The notes: generated from the sequence alone by a model not told the origin. 64,000 bases of DNA from Streptomyces sp. NBC_00554 (GCF_041431135.1 NZ_CP107799.1:6262001-6326000), one strand, 5' to 3'; positions 33,104 through 42,585 are shown, counted from the first letter of the stretch. Program-made: numbers and translations.

Positions 33104-36100
33104 TTAGCTCGCTGTGATGGCAGCATACGTCCACACATCAGCCGGCAATTCGTGCTCCAGCTGCCACGTTATCGCCATCGGTTTGCTGCCCGTGTGGTCG
33201 TCATAGGCCGCAGGGCCCAGGAGCATCCACGGCTGGGACTTGCCGATGTCCGTGTTCTTGTAGCGGCGCATGAACAGGAGGACGTGGCTGCCCTGTTGCT
33301 TGTGGTTTTGGTAGCGCAGACCTGTTGGTGAGTTGGCGGCAGTCGCGTTCTGGGACTCCCAGTGGAAGAGCGTGGGGCTCAGAGCGAAGTCTTTGTAGCG
33401 GACCGTGGGGGAGAAGTCCTTCTCGTTCTTTTCCAAGGTGATGAGCAGGGCGTCGGTCTTGATGTCCTCGACCCACTGCACTCCCTGTGCGAAGGACCTG
33501 GGCATTTGGCCTCCGAAGCGGGCCACACTGAGCGCGGCGAGGATCTCGGAGCGGTTGTATGCGCTGTGGACCTTCAAGGGGATGTGGCTGTGAGGGCCCG
33601 ACAGGGCGATCGGGAAGTGGTCGGACTGCTCGATGACGTACGACAGCACCTGCCGGAGTTCGTCGCGGAACACCTGCTGGGAGCGCAGAGATCCGAGGCC
33701 TTCCTCGTAGCTCGTGAAGCCACCCGCGTTGTCCCACAAGTTGAAGAACAGCATGCGGGCGTATGCCCGGTCGGTTGGACCCAGTGAGTCATAGGGCGGA
33801 GCGTCGTCGGAGAGGAGGCGGAGGTAGGCCTCGGCTCGGTCGGGGTCGTCGACGTGGAGGAAGGCGTGGACACGTTTGAGGAGGGCCGCTTCTTCCGAGG
33901 GAGCGGGGTCCTTGACCAGGCCTGCCCTCCGGAGGACGGACGTCCACGAGTTGTCGCTCTTGTACAGCTCTTTGATCTCACGGCGGCTCTCGTGGAGGTA
34001 GTCAGCCAGGCGGTGCGTGCTGTATGCCCTGACCTCGTTGACCAAAGTCTTGATCGTGGCGCCCAGTTGGGTGCGGATGTTGTCGAGTACGAGGTCCTTG
34101 GACTTGCCCTCAAGGATGATTTGGCATCCGGAGGGGAGCTGCGGGAAATCGTGCTCGATGTGATCGACGAGCCGGTTGCGGGAGAGGTTCGTCAGGGCCC
34201 GGAACTGCTCCTCGAAGCGGAACTCCGCCCTGTGCTGGCCGATGAAGTCGAGGACGGTGAGCACCGGCTTCGTCTCTGTGCGGCGTAGCCCTCGACCGAG
34301 CTGCTGGAGAAAGATCGTGGCGCTGTTGGTGGGCCGCAGGAGCAGCAGCGTATCGACGTCAGGGATGTCGAGGCCCTCGTTGAACAGGTCGACGGAGAAG
34401 ATGACTTGGAGCTTGCCGTCGCGTAGGTCGGCGAGTGCCTGGGCGCGTACAGCGGCCGGCGAGTCGCTGTCCAGCGCCACGGCCTGGAAGCCAGCCTCCC
34501 GGAAGAAGTCGGCCATGAAGCGAGCGTGGGACTTGGTCACGCAGAAGCCCAGAGCGCGCATTGCTCCGGGGTTGGACACCTTGTCCCGGATCTGCTTGAC
34601 CACGATGCGGGCGCGGGCGTGGTCGCCCGTGTAGAGGTTCCCGAGCTCGTTGTCGGCGTAGGTTCCCTTGCTCCACCCCAGGTTGGTCAGGTCCGTGCCG
34701 TCTGGGATTCCGAAGTAGTGGAAGGGGCAGAGGAGGTCATTCTCCAGGGCTTCCCAGAGGCGCATCTCTGCAGCAATGCGACCGTCGAAGAACTCGTCCT
34801 GGACATTGAGCCCGTCCATCCGCTCAGGAGTGGCTGTGAGGCCCAGTAGTTGCTTCGGTTCGAAGTGGTCGATGACTCGCCGGTAGGTGGCGGCGGTGGC
34901 GTGATGGAACTCGTCGATGACGATGATGTCGAAGTGGTCAGGTGCCAGCTGTTCCAGGCGTCGGACGTTGAGAGACTGGACGCTTGCGAATACGTGGTCC
35001 CAAGTCTGTGGCTCCTGGCCGCCATAGAGCAGTTCTCCGAAGGAGGCGTCATCGAGGACCTCCTGATACATGCGCAAGGACTGCTTGAGGATCTCCTTGC
35101 GGTGGGCCACGAACAGCAGTCGCGGATGACCGTTGCCATGCTTTTTGGACAGGGCTCGGTAGTCCAAGGCAGCCATCACGGTCTTACCAGTGCCGGTGGC
35201 TGCGACGAGGAGATTGCGGTTCCGCCCTCGGATCTCTCGCTCGACGCGGAGGCGTTCGAGCATGTCCCGTTGGTGCGGGAAGGGGCGTACTTCCAAGCCC
35301 GAGAGGTTGATCTTCAGGTCGGTTTTGGGTCCCGTTCCGCTTGCCTGCGCCAGGGCTTGGTCAAGGCGTTCGCCGTGGTTGTCGGGGTCGTATGGCTCAA
35401 AGGCGATGTCGTTCCAGTACGCATCGAAGGTCGCCTCGAACTTGTTGAGTACCACAGGCGTGGCGACGGACGACAGCCGTACGTTCCACTCCAGGCCATC
35501 GAGGAGCGCGGCCTTCGACAGGTTGGAGCTGCCCACGTACGCGGTGTCGAAGCCGCTCTTCCGGCGAAACAGCCATGCCTTCGCATGCAGTCGCGTAGAC
35601 CGGAGCTCGTAGTTGACCTTGACCTCGGCGCCGAAATCGCGGACGAGCCGGTCGAGGGCATGGCGATCAGTGGCACCGATGTAGGTCGTCGTGATGACAC
35701 GGATCGGTACGCCCCGCTCCTTCGCGGCGCGCAGGGAGTCTTCCAGGACTCGGATGCCGTACCACTTCACGAAGGCGCAGAGAAGATCGATGCGGTCTGC
35801 CGTGGCCAGCTCGGCTCTCAACTCCGCGCCCAGGCTGGGGTCTCCCGGGGAGTTTGTGATCAGCGAGGTTTCGGAGAGAGGCGTGAGGGGGCGGATCGCG
35901 TAGACGCCGGGAGCCTCCTGCTTGGCGAGTGCCAGCAGTTGGCGAGGGCCATCGGTGATGGTGCTGTCGATCCCGTCTGCATCCGGGTCGGGCGCGTTAG
36001 CGGCCAGCGACTGCATGATCTGGTTGGCGGCTGCCACCTGCTGCGCATGCGGCAGCTGAGCCAACCGGCGCCCGACGGCCTCGCCGATGTGTCGGGCGAG

Positions 36101-36244
36101 CACATTCGGTGTTGACTCTTCGCTGACCTCCGCGTCGATGGCCTTCCATCCCGCGGCCTCGAGTTTGGCTAGCTGATCGTGCAGGTCATGCGTGACGAGC
36201 TTCTCGTAGACGCCTGGATGCTTCAGTTCCCCCGACTCAGCCAC
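33104..36244 (-). CDS. PLD nuclease - SF2 helicase - DUF3427 protein
   Basis: A 1046-residue multidomain protein. Residues about 140-300 carry a phospholipase-D-like domain with a single HxK motif (RLHAKAWLF, His220 and Lys222) and SSNLSKAAL. A DEAD/DEAH-type SF2 helicase follows: LLVAATGTGKTVMAALDYR (Walker A), VIDEFHHATA (DEFH form of Walker B), LLGLTATPERMDG, then IFSVDLFNEGLDIPDVDTLLLLRPTNSATIFLQQLGRGLRR. The C-terminal about 250 residues have the DUF3427 pattern (ALSPTLFHWESQNATAANSP...GSHVLLFMRRYK). Single PLD halves usually dimerise. GTG 36244 has AGAGGAG. Similar proteins are implicated in phage defence or DNA processing; with the SRA gene it suggests a defence locus. Intact. Confidence 0.85.
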   Translation of the reverse strand: MAESGELKHPGVYEKLVTHDLHDQLAKLEAAGWKAIDAEVSEESTPNVLARHIGEAVGRRLAQLPHAQQVAAANQIMQSLAANAPDPDADGIDSTITDGPRQLLALAKQEAPGVYAIRPLTPLSETSLITNSPGDPSLGAELRAELATADRIDLLCAFVKWYGIRVLEDSLRAAKERGVPIRVITTTYIGATDRHALDRLVRDFGAEVKVNYELRSTRLHAKAWLFRRKSGFDTAYVGSSNLSKAALLDGLEWNVRLSSVATPVVLNKFEATFDAYWNDIAFEPYDPDNHGERLDQALAQASGTGPKTDLKINLSGLEVRPFPHQRDMLERLRVEREIRGRNRNLLVAATGTGKTVMAALDYRALSKKHGNGHPRLLFVAHRKEILKQSLRMYQEVLDDASFGELLYGGQEPQTWDHVFASVQSLNVRRLEQLAPDHFDIIVIDEFHHATAATYRRVIDHFEPKQLLGLTATPERMDGLNVQDEFFDGRIAAEMRLWEALENDLLCPFHYFGIPDGTDLTNLGWSKGTYADNELGNLYTGDHARARIVVKQIRDKVSNPGAMRALGFCVTKSHARFMADFFREAGFQAVALDSDSPAAVRAQALADLRDGKLQVIFSVDLFNEGLDIPDVDTLLLLRPTNSATIFLQQLGRGLRRTETKPVLTVLDFIGQHRAEFRFEEQFRALTNLSRNRLVDHIEHDFPQLPSGCQIILEGKSKDLVLDNIRTQLGATIKTLVNEVRAYSTHRLADYLHESRREIKELYKSDNSWTSVLRRAGLVKDPAPSEEAALLKRVHAFLHVDDPDRAEAYLRLLSDDAPPYDSLGPTDRAYARMLFFNLWDNAGGFTSYEEGLGSLRSQQVFRDELRQVLSYVIEQSDHFPIALSGPHSHIPLKVHSAYNRSEILAALSVARFGGQMPRSFAQGVQWVEDIKTDALLITLEKNEKDFSPTVRYKDFALSPTLFHWESQNATAANSPTGLRYQNHKQQGSHVLLFMRRYKNTDIGKSQPWMLLGPAAYDDHTGSKPMAITWQLEHELPADVWTYAAITAS

Positions 36245-36656
36245 GCCCGCTCCTCTGATCCCCAGTGTCGATATGGATCAGTTCTAACAGGAGTCACTGA
36301 CATTCGAAGGCCTTGTGCCGAAAGGTGATCAGTACTCGGGACCAGGCCGCCAAGCCTGATCTGAAGAGGATGTTAGGCGTCCCGCTTCTTTGGCAGTGTT
36401 GTGCTTCCGCAACCGGTGTCACGGGCCGCTCCAGCACCGGTGAGAAGCGAGTGGCCCGGCATTGCGGAATGCGCGGATTGCGGGGCGGAAGGCCCGTGCA
36501 TTCTGTTCGCCGCCCCTCGCCCCTCGCCCCATCAACCCGGACACGCCGATCCCACGCTTTTACGCAGGCAACCGGATGAGAGTGGAGGAGAGCGTACGGG
36601 TCCGGTCCCGTCCGGACTTGGTCCGGATGGCACCGGACGGGAAGATCGCCGGTCGG
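36245..36656. other. 412-base gene-free spacer
   Basis: Separates the helicase gene (divergent start side) from the 3' end of the SEC-C gene. Several short frames exist but none has a ribosome site or clear codon bias throughout. One frame includes CADCGAEGPC (36480-36510), reminiscent of a small zinc ribbon, too short to call. The base composition rises to genome average rightward, marking the edge of the low-GC island. Confidence 0.45.
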
Positions 36657-37673
36657 TCAGGCGGCGTCCCCGTGACACTCCCCATAAACCCGCCCCGACC
36701 CACACCAACAATCCGCCCCCCGCTGCGGCGGCCAAGCCACAGCCAACCCCCGCGCCGCCAGCGTCGTCGCATACTGCGGCAGCAGCGTCGGGTCTGCCGG
36801 GGACGAGGCCTCGGACGCAGCGAACGCCTCGTACGAGGGGACCGTGCCCGTGACGATGCCCAGGTTCGGGGTGCCGGAGGACGCGAGCTCCCGTAGTGAC
36901 GCCTCTATGGTCGCGAGGTGTTCCTCGTGGGAGGGGTACTCCGATTCGAGGGGCGGATACGCGACCAGGAGTTCGGTCAGTTCTTCCGTCGGCCAGTGGA
37001 GGACCGCTACCGGGAAGGGGCGGGAGAGGGCCTCGCGGAACGTGCCGAGTTCTGCGCGTAGGCGGGAGATCTCTGCCTGGAGTTCGGCGGGGTTGTCCGA
37101 GCCCAGGGACCACACGCGCTTCGGGTCGTGGAGTTCGTCCAGGGAGATCGGGGAGGAGTGGAGGGTGTCGGCCAGGGTGTCCCAGTCGTCGTGGGTGGCG
37201 CCGAGCATGCGGCGGACGCGGTGGCGGCCGAAGAGGATGGGGCGGGTGGAGTACGGGGGTTCGGCTACGTCGGTCAATAGCAACGTCGCCGCTTGCGTGA
37301 ACGTTTCCTGGGCCGACTCCAGCTCGTCGTGGGACTCCAGGGACTCCGCCACGATCACCCAGGGGGCCGGGTCGCGGGGGGCGGCGGCGCGGACTCCGTC
37401 GATGATCGCGCGGGCCTCCGCCTCGTGGCCGTACTCCCAGAGGTTGGAGGCCTTCAGGGCTCGTACCAGGTGGGGGTTTTCCAGAGAGTCAACGGATGAC
37501 AGCAGGCGGTCGTAGAGCGCGGTGGCTCCGGGGCGGTCGCCGGCAAGTTCGAGGTGGGCCGCGGCCTGCACGAGCAGGTGTTCGGCGTCCTCCGGGTAGA
37601 GGCCGGCAGTACGTTCCAGGCGGGCTGCTTCGCCGGTGTGGTCGACGTTCTCGGCAGGCGTGTCGGGGCGCAT
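36657..37673 (-). CDS. TPR-like protein with C-terminal SEC-C zinc motif
   Basis: A 338-residue protein from ATG 37673 (MRPDTPAENVDHTGEAARLE); a GTG nine bases upstream is an alternative. Residues about 15-110 are helical TPR-like repeats (ERTAGLYPEDAEHLLVQAAAHLELAGDRPGATALYDRLL). The C-terminus ends CWCGSGRVYGECHG, a SEC-C zinc-binding motif (CxCxSGxxxxxCH). A long helical middle region has no recognised domain. SEC-C domains mediate protein interactions, first described in SecA. Function unknown. Confidence 0.8.
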   Translation of the reverse strand: MRPDTPAENVDHTGEAARLERTAGLYPEDAEHLLVQAAAHLELAGDRPGATALYDRLLSSVDSLENPHLVRALKASNLWEYGHEAEARAIIDGVRAAAPRDPAPWVIVAESLESHDELESAQETFTQAATLLLTDVAEPPYSTRPILFGRHRVRRMLGATHDDWDTLADTLHSSPISLDELHDPKRVWSLGSDNPAELQAEISRLRAELGTFREALSRPFPVAVLHWPTEELTELLVAYPPLESEYPSHEEHLATIEASLRELASSGTPNLGIVTGTVPSYEAFAASEASSPADPTLLPQYATTLAARGLAVAWPPQRGADCWCGSGRVYGECHGDAA

Positions 37674-37866
37674 GGTGGACACCGTACTGCCGCGGGCCTG
37701 CGGACGAGAGGGATCCGCAGGCCAGAGGCGTCAGAGGCGTGCAGGATCACACAGGAACGCACCGGCACGCACCGGCAGACACAGGCACGCACTGCCTGCC
37801 GGGCGCGCGCGGGCTCACTCGGTACGGCTCCGGCACGATCACACGGCACGGATCACACGGCACCGA

Positions 37867-39342
37867 TCACACCACCACCCCATCGATCTGCAACGTCTGC
37901 ACCGCCCCCGCCGCGAACGGCACGCTCACCGATTTCCCGCTCAGGTACGTGTCCGAGCGTGCCGTGTACAGGTCGCCGCTGCCGGACGTGACCGTGTTCC
38001 AGCGGGGGACCAGGCCGCCCGTGCCGCCTGCCACCGTGGTGAAGCGGGAGAGGTCGAAGGTCAGGGTCTGGGCGGAGGTGGACTTGTTGGCCGCCACGAT
38101 CACCAGGCGTTTCGCCGTCGCGTCGAAGGCCGCTGTCGCGTAGTCCACTCCCGTGTTCACGATCGTCATTCCGGGGCGGATGTGGCGGCTGAACTGGGCG
38201 AGCACGTAGTACTTCGTCTGGACGGCGCCCGGCTGGAGGGTGCTCGCGTCGTACGCGATCGTCGCCCAGCCCGACGACGGGTCCATGACCTGCCAGTAGA
38301 CCCAAGCCGTCGGGTGCAGCCAGCGGAAGTCGAGGAGCAGGTTGCTCGCCATGGTGAGGCCGGTGCCGTCGCCGTCGCCGTACTCGGAGTTCCACAGGCC
38401 CTTGCCGGCGGTCGTCACCGCGTCCGTGTAGAGGAGGTCACGTCGGCCGCCCGAACCCTGGTAGCCGTGTACGTTGACGCGGCTGACCAGGGCCTTCGTG
38501 GTCGAGCTGAATGAGTTCCAGGTGGTGCGGGCCAGGTCGTAGCTCGTCTCGTCCGATGCCGAGATCTTTGTCGCCGTCAGGCCTCGTTTGTCCAACTCGG
38601 TCCGCAGGTACGGGAGTACGGCCGACTGGACGGCGGCGTCCATGTGGCAGCCCTCCTGGGTGCCGGTGGCCGTCCACCAGCTGGAGGAGGGTTCGTTGAA
38701 GGGGTCGACGGTCGCGAAGCTCACGCCCCAGTTCGACTTCGCGTACAGGGCCACCGCCGCCAGGTGGGAGGCGTGCTGGCGGTAGTTCCAGGTCTGGAGG
38801 TTGTTGCCGCCGCCGGACGCGCCCGACGGGTTGTGGTTCGAACACATCCACCACATCGGGGAGTTGGCGAACAGCTCGCTCACGGCGCCCCGCTGGGTGG
38901 CCTTCACCAGTGCGGCTCGCTGCGCCGCGTCCGCGGTCCAGTCCCAGGCCGTGGACGTCGGGTCCTCGTTGTTCCAGTCCTGCCAGAAGCCCTCGATCTG
39001 CTTGAAGCCGGGGATGTTGGCGGAGGCGACCATGGACTCGCCGTTCACGCTGTTCCAGCTGCACGCGCCGAGGTTGTAGCGGGCGATGTTCAGGCCGAGG
39101 CCCGGCAGCGTCCTGCCGCTGTACGCCACCGACTTGGTGGTGAAGAAGATGTCGGCGAAGTCGTCCCGGGCGCCGAAGACGTTCGCCCACCAGGCCAGTG
39201 AGGTGCCCCAGCCCTCCCATTTCCCGTACGTCGTGGCCGGGTTGACGGCGATGGTCGCGTCCGCGTGCGCGGTGCCTGTCGCCAGGGCGCTGCCGGCGAG
39301 CGCGCCGCCCGTGGCGGCCAGCAGTGTTCTGCGTCGGATCAT
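37867..39342 (-). CDS. secreted GH30 glycoside hydrolase, endo-beta-1,6-galactanase-like
   Basis: A 491-residue exported enzyme. The N-terminal RRRTLLAATGGALAGSALA is a twin-arginine-type signal peptide with an AHA cleavage region at about 25-27. The (beta/alpha)8 barrel carries DPFNEP with Glu217 as acid/base and LWNSEYGDGDG with Glu320 as nucleophile, both typical of family GH30. TYGKWEGWGTSLAWW and LNIARYNLGACSW fit the beta-1,6-galactanase group. A beta-sandwich of about 100 residues ends the protein. Start is ATG 39342 with GGAGAG. It probably degrades galactan side chains of plant arabinogalactans. An operator-like palindrome lies upstream. Confidence 0.85.
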   Translation of the reverse strand: MIRRRTLLAATGGALAGSALATGTAHADATIAVNPATTYGKWEGWGTSLAWWANVFGARDDFADIFFTTKSVAYSGRTLPGLGLNIARYNLGACSWNSVNGESMVASANIPGFKQIEGFWQDWNNEDPTSTAWDWTADAAQRAALVKATQRGAVSELFANSPMWWMCSNHNPSGASGGGNNLQTWNYRQHASHLAAVALYAKSNWGVSFATVDPFNEPSSSWWTATGTQEGCHMDAAVQSAVLPYLRTELDKRGLTATKISASDETSYDLARTTWNSFSSTTKALVSRVNVHGYQGSGGRRDLLYTDAVTTAGKGLWNSEYGDGDGTGLTMASNLLLDFRWLHPTAWVYWQVMDPSSGWATIAYDASTLQPGAVQTKYYVLAQFSRHIRPGMTIVNTGVDYATAAFDATAKRLVIVAANKSTSAQTLTFDLSRFTTVAGGTGGLVPRWNTVTSGSGDLYTARSDTYLSGKSVSVPFAAGAVQTLQIDGVVV

Positions 39343-39485
39343 GGCTCTCCGTCCATCCCGCCCAACTGCCAGTCGTCCCACTGGCGTTGGGCTGCCGCGG
39401 CCTGTGACGGCCTGTCTGGCTGATGCCATCAGGAAGCATCAGGGGTGGCGCGTGAGGTTGTCGAGGGTTGTGACAGCCCTTTCTA

Positions 39486-39495
39486 AAACCGGTTT
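39486..39495. promoter_or_regulatory. AAACCGGTTT palindrome, possible LacI-type operator
   Basis: A perfect 10-base palindrome in an AT-rich patch of the divergent spacer between the GH30 and sortase genes, 144 bases from the GH30 start. Central CG and flanking A/T is the shape of LacI-family sugar-repressor sites. No lacI gene is nearby. Confidence 0.4.
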
Positions 39496-39610
39496 ATGAA
39501 GCCGTCGGGCGTAGGGGAGTACCCCGGGAGCGCGTACGGACGGTTGCGGGACTGGTGACTTGAAGGCGCACCCCTTATCGTGCGTGCGCCCCGGCGAAGG
39601 AGGCGCACGA

Positions 39611-40396
39611 ATGCGGGTCACGCGGGTTCCCGTGGTGCGGCACAGCACTCGGCGACGGCAGGCCATCCGACGGCGCACCCTGTGGACCGGCGGCGAACTC
39701 CTCGTCACCCTCGGGGTCGTCCTGCTGCTCCTCGTCGCCCACCAGTTGTGGTGGACCAACCGGCAGGCCCAGCACAACGCCGCGCGCGAGGTACAGGCCC
39801 TGGAGCGGGAGTGGGGGGCCGCGACCCCCTCGGCGCCGGCGACGGAGGCCGCGCCGAGTGCCGCGCCTACGGAGGACGCCGGGCAGGATTCCGGAGGGCA
39901 GGAACGGAAGTCCGCGGTCAACAGCACCGGAACCCAGCCCAGTTGGTCCCAGGCCTACGCCATCCTCACCATCCCCCGCCTCGGGCTCCGCGTCCCCGTT
40001 GCCGAAGGCGTCAGCAAGCAGGGCGTCCTCAACAAGGGGTACGTCGGCCACTACAAGGACACCCAACAGCTCGGCCAGGCAGGGAACTTCGCCCTGGCCG
40101 GGCATCGCAACACCCACGGCGAACCGTTCCGGTACGTCAACCGGCTCAAGCGCGGGGACGAGATCAGCGTCGAGACCGAGGCCGCGCTCTACACGTACAC
40201 CGTCGACAAGACCCTTCCGCAGACCTCGGCCGGAGACGGCGGGGTCATCGGCGCGGTGCCGCGCAGCACCGCCAAGCCTGCCTACGGGTACAGCGAGCCC
40301 GGGTACTACATCACCCTCACCACCTGCACCCCCGAGTACACCTCCAAGTACCGGCTGGTGGTGTGGGGGAAGCTCACATCGACGCGGCCGAAATGA
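39611..40396 (+). CDS. class E sortase
   Basis: A 261-residue membrane-anchored sortase that links LAxTG proteins to the wall. One N-terminal membrane helix (LLVTLGVVLLLLVAHQLWW) is followed by an Ala/Pro/Ser-rich linker. The catalytic barrel has His165 (ALAGHRN), Cys239 (LTTCTPEY) and Arg248 (SKYR), giving the complete triad with the TLTTC pattern usual for class E. ATG 39611 has AAGGAGG at ideal spacing. It is divergent from GH30 and unlinked to chaplin genes. A possible LASTG substrate is encoded at 53.7 kb. Confidence 0.93.
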   Translation: MRVTRVPVVRHSTRRRQAIRRRTLWTGGELLVTLGVVLLLLVAHQLWWTNRQAQHNAAREVQALEREWGAATPSAPATEAAPSAAPTEDAGQDSGGQERKSAVNSTGTQPSWSQAYAILTIPRLGLRVPVAEGVSKQGVLNKGYVGHYKDTQQLGQAGNFALAGHRNTHGEPFRYVNRLKRGDEISVETEAALYTYTVDKTLPQTSAGDGGVIGAVPRSTAKPAYGYSEPGYYITLTTCTPEYTSKYRLVVWGKLTSTRPK

Positions 40397-40457
40397 AGGC
40401 CCGCGGCCACGGTGAACCCCCGCAGCCACGATGCCGCCCCACCCGAGCCCCGACCCG

Positions 40458-41855
40458 TCACCCCCGCTCCCGCAACACCCCCACACTCACCGCCGCCACC
40501 AGCGCCAGCCCCGCCGAGACCCCGATCGCGACGTCCGCCCCGTGTGCGAGACCCCCCGTCGACGTCACCAGCGCGATCGTCAGGGCCACTCCGGCGCAGG
40601 AGCCGATGTACCGGAACGTCTGCTGTGCGCCGGAGCCCATCGCGGCCCGGTTGGCGGGGACGGATTCGACGGAGAGTAGGGGCAGGGCGGCGTTGAGGAG
40701 GCCGCTGCCGATGCCGGAGATGACGAAGCCGGGGAGCAGGCGGGTCCAGGAGCCGGCGTCGAACGCGCCGAGCATCGTCAGGGCTCCGGTCGCGTGCAGC
40801 GCGAAGCCGAGCGTGAGTTGGTGGCGCGGTGAGACCCGGCCTGCGAGGCGCCGCGCCTGGAGGGCGACCACGAAGGACAGGCCGGACCAGAGCAGGAACA
40901 GCCAGGCCGTGTCCATCGCGGACAGGCCGAGGGTCTGCTGGAGCAGCGCCGGCAGGAAGCTGAACAGGCCGATCACCGCGAGGCCCGTGAACAGACCGCC
41001 CGCGGACGAGGCGAGGAAGCGGCGGTGGCGGAGCAGGCCGAGGTCGATCATCGGCGTACGGGTACGGCGCTCGACGAGGACGAACCCGGCGGTCAGGACG
41101 AGGAACGCCGCCAGCAGGAGGCCCACCGGCGCCCGCAGCCAGCCGTCCCGGCCGAGTGTGAGCGCGGCCACCAACGCCACCAGTGCGAGACCGAAGGTGA
41201 ACGCCCCGGCGAGGTCCGGCCGGCCGCCGCGCGGCGCCCGGGACTCCGTGAGCGCACGGCTGCCCAGCGCGGCGACGGCCAGCGCGGCCGCGCCCAGGAC
41301 CACGTACGCCACCCGCCAGTCGGCCAGCGCCATCGCACCCGCGAGCAGCGGGCCCGCCGCGATCCCGCCGCTGACGAACGCGCCCCACACGCCGGTCGCG
41401 CGCAGCCGGCCGCGCGGGGTCGGGAACGCGTGCACCAGCAGGCCCAGGCTGCTCGCGAGGATCGCCGCGCTCGCCGCGCCCTGCGTGACGCGGGCCAGGG
41501 TGAAGAGGAGGGTCGAGTTCGCGAGTGCGCCCAGTGCGGTGGTGATGCCGAGCGCGACCGTGCCGGCCAGGAACATCCGGCGGCGCCCGTAGTCGTCCGC
41601 GAGGCTGCCGGCGACCAGGAGCAGCGCGGCCAGGCCCAGCGGGGTGCCGTTGATCAGCCAGGCCTGGGCGGAGACCGGGGTGTGCAGGGTGGCCGCGGTG
41701 GCGGGGAGGGTGACCATCGGCGCCGTGTAGTTCATCAGGGTCACGGCGGTGGCGGCGCTGGTGAGGGCGAGGGTGCGGCCCGCGGACGGCGGCGTGCTCT
41801 CCCGGGTGGGCGCTGCCTCCACGGTGGCGACGGTGCCGCGGTCGAGCTCTGACAT
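40458..41855 (-). CDS. MFS transporter (DHA2-like drug exporter)
   Basis: A 465-residue major facilitator with 12-14 predicted helices. GSLADDYGRRRMFLAG is the family's loop 2-3 signature motif A, and LARVTQGAASAAILASSLGLL with GVWGAFVSGGIAAGPLLAG is the 14-helix drug-exporter motif C region. It exports small molecules by proton antiport. It is divergent from an HxlR-type repressor, and two repeated operator-like sites occupy the spacer, so it is probably inducible by its substrate. Start ATG 41855 with GGCAGGGCAGG. Confidence 0.92.
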   Translation of the reverse strand: MSELDRGTVATVEAAPTRESTPPSAGRTLALTSAATAVTLMNYTAPMVTLPATAATLHTPVSAQAWLINGTPLGLAALLLVAGSLADDYGRRRMFLAGTVALGITTALGALANSTLLFTLARVTQGAASAAILASSLGLLVHAFPTPRGRLRATGVWGAFVSGGIAAGPLLAGAMALADWRVAYVVLGAAALAVAALGSRALTESRAPRGGRPDLAGAFTFGLALVALVAALTLGRDGWLRAPVGLLLAAFLVLTAGFVLVERRTRTPMIDLGLLRHRRFLASSAGGLFTGLAVIGLFSFLPALLQQTLGLSAMDTAWLFLLWSGLSFVVALQARRLAGRVSPRHQLTLGFALHATGALTMLGAFDAGSWTRLLPGFVISGIGSGLLNAALPLLSVESVPANRAAMGSGAQQTFRYIGSCAGVALTIALVTSTGGLAHGADVAIGVSAGLALVAAVSVGVLRERG

Positions 41856-41912
41856 GGCCTGCCCTGCCTTTCGGGCGAGTGAAGGGGACGGAAGGTGAGC
41901 CGGGATTCAGTA

Positions 41913-41976
41913 GGTCTGTTCACTGAACCGAGGCATGTGTGCCGACCATAGCATCTAGGTTCGGTCATTGAACCAA
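41913..41976. promoter_or_regulatory. duplicated HxlR operator candidate
   Basis: Two direct 19-base copies (41913-41931 and 41958-41976), 45 bases apart, share GGT-N-N-G-N-TCA-N-TGAACC-N-A and agree at 14 of 19 positions. The first contains GTTCA-C-TGAAC and the second GGTTC-N7-GAACC. They lie in the divergent promoter of the MFS and HxlR genes. Confidence 0.6.
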
Positions 41977-42004
41977 CCCGGCGAAAATTGGTTACAGTGA
42001 GGCC

Positions 42005-42532
42005 ATGGCTCTGGGCAAGGACTATCCGACGCAGCAGTGCTCGATCGCCCGCGCGCTCGAGGTCGTCGGCGAGCGGTGGACACTCCTCGTCATGCGCGAC
42101 GCGCTCTACGGCGTACGGCGCTACAACGACTTCCTCGTCCACCTCGGCATCCCGCGCGCCGTCCTCGCGGCCCGCCTCCAGGCGCTCACCGCCGAGGGCA
42201 TCCTCGAAAAACGCCGCTACCAGGAATCGCCGCCGCGCGACGAGTACGTCGTGACCGACCGCGGCGCCGCCCTGTGGCCCACCCTGCGGTCCCTGGGCCT
42301 TTGGGGCCGCGAGCAATACGCGGAGACCCAGCTGCGCTACTTCCGACACGCGGCCTGCGGTACGGAACTCGGGCCGTACGGCGAATGCCCCGCCTGCGGA
42401 ACCCTCGTACCGGTCCCGGACGTAGTAATGACACCGGGACCCGGACTCGATCAGCGGCCGGCGGATCCCGTCAGCCGGGCACTGCTCAAGCCCAAGCGCC
42501 TCCTTGAGCCGATCGAGACGGATCCCGTATAA
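42005..42532 (+). CDS. HxlR-family transcriptional regulator
   Basis: A 175-residue winged-helix protein. CSIARALEVVGERWTLLVMRDALYGVRRYNDFLVHLGIPRAVLAARLQALTAEGILEKRRY is the classic HxlR core with the N-terminal cysteine (residue 12) that can sense redox or electrophiles. A C-terminal extension has a CGxx(x)...CPACG zinc-ribbon-like pair. It is divergent from the MFS transporter and very likely represses it. Start is ATG 42005. Confidence 0.92.
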   Translation: MALGKDYPTQQCSIARALEVVGERWTLLVMRDALYGVRRYNDFLVHLGIPRAVLAARLQALTAEGILEKRRYQESPPRDEYVVTDRGAALWPTLRSLGLWGREQYAETQLRYFRHAACGTELGPYGECPACGTLVPVPDVVMTPGPGLDQRPADPVSRALLKPKRLLEPIETDPV

Positions 42533-42585
42533 CAGGCAGGAACAGGCAGGAACAACGCACAGGGAACCGAGAGGGGGAGCAGCCG

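Noticed and set aside
36401..36853. Small zinc-ribbon gene with CADCGAEGPC
   Set aside because: Only one Cys pair, no ribosome site, and the frame then turns Pro/Ala-rich over the SEC-C gene's 3' end.
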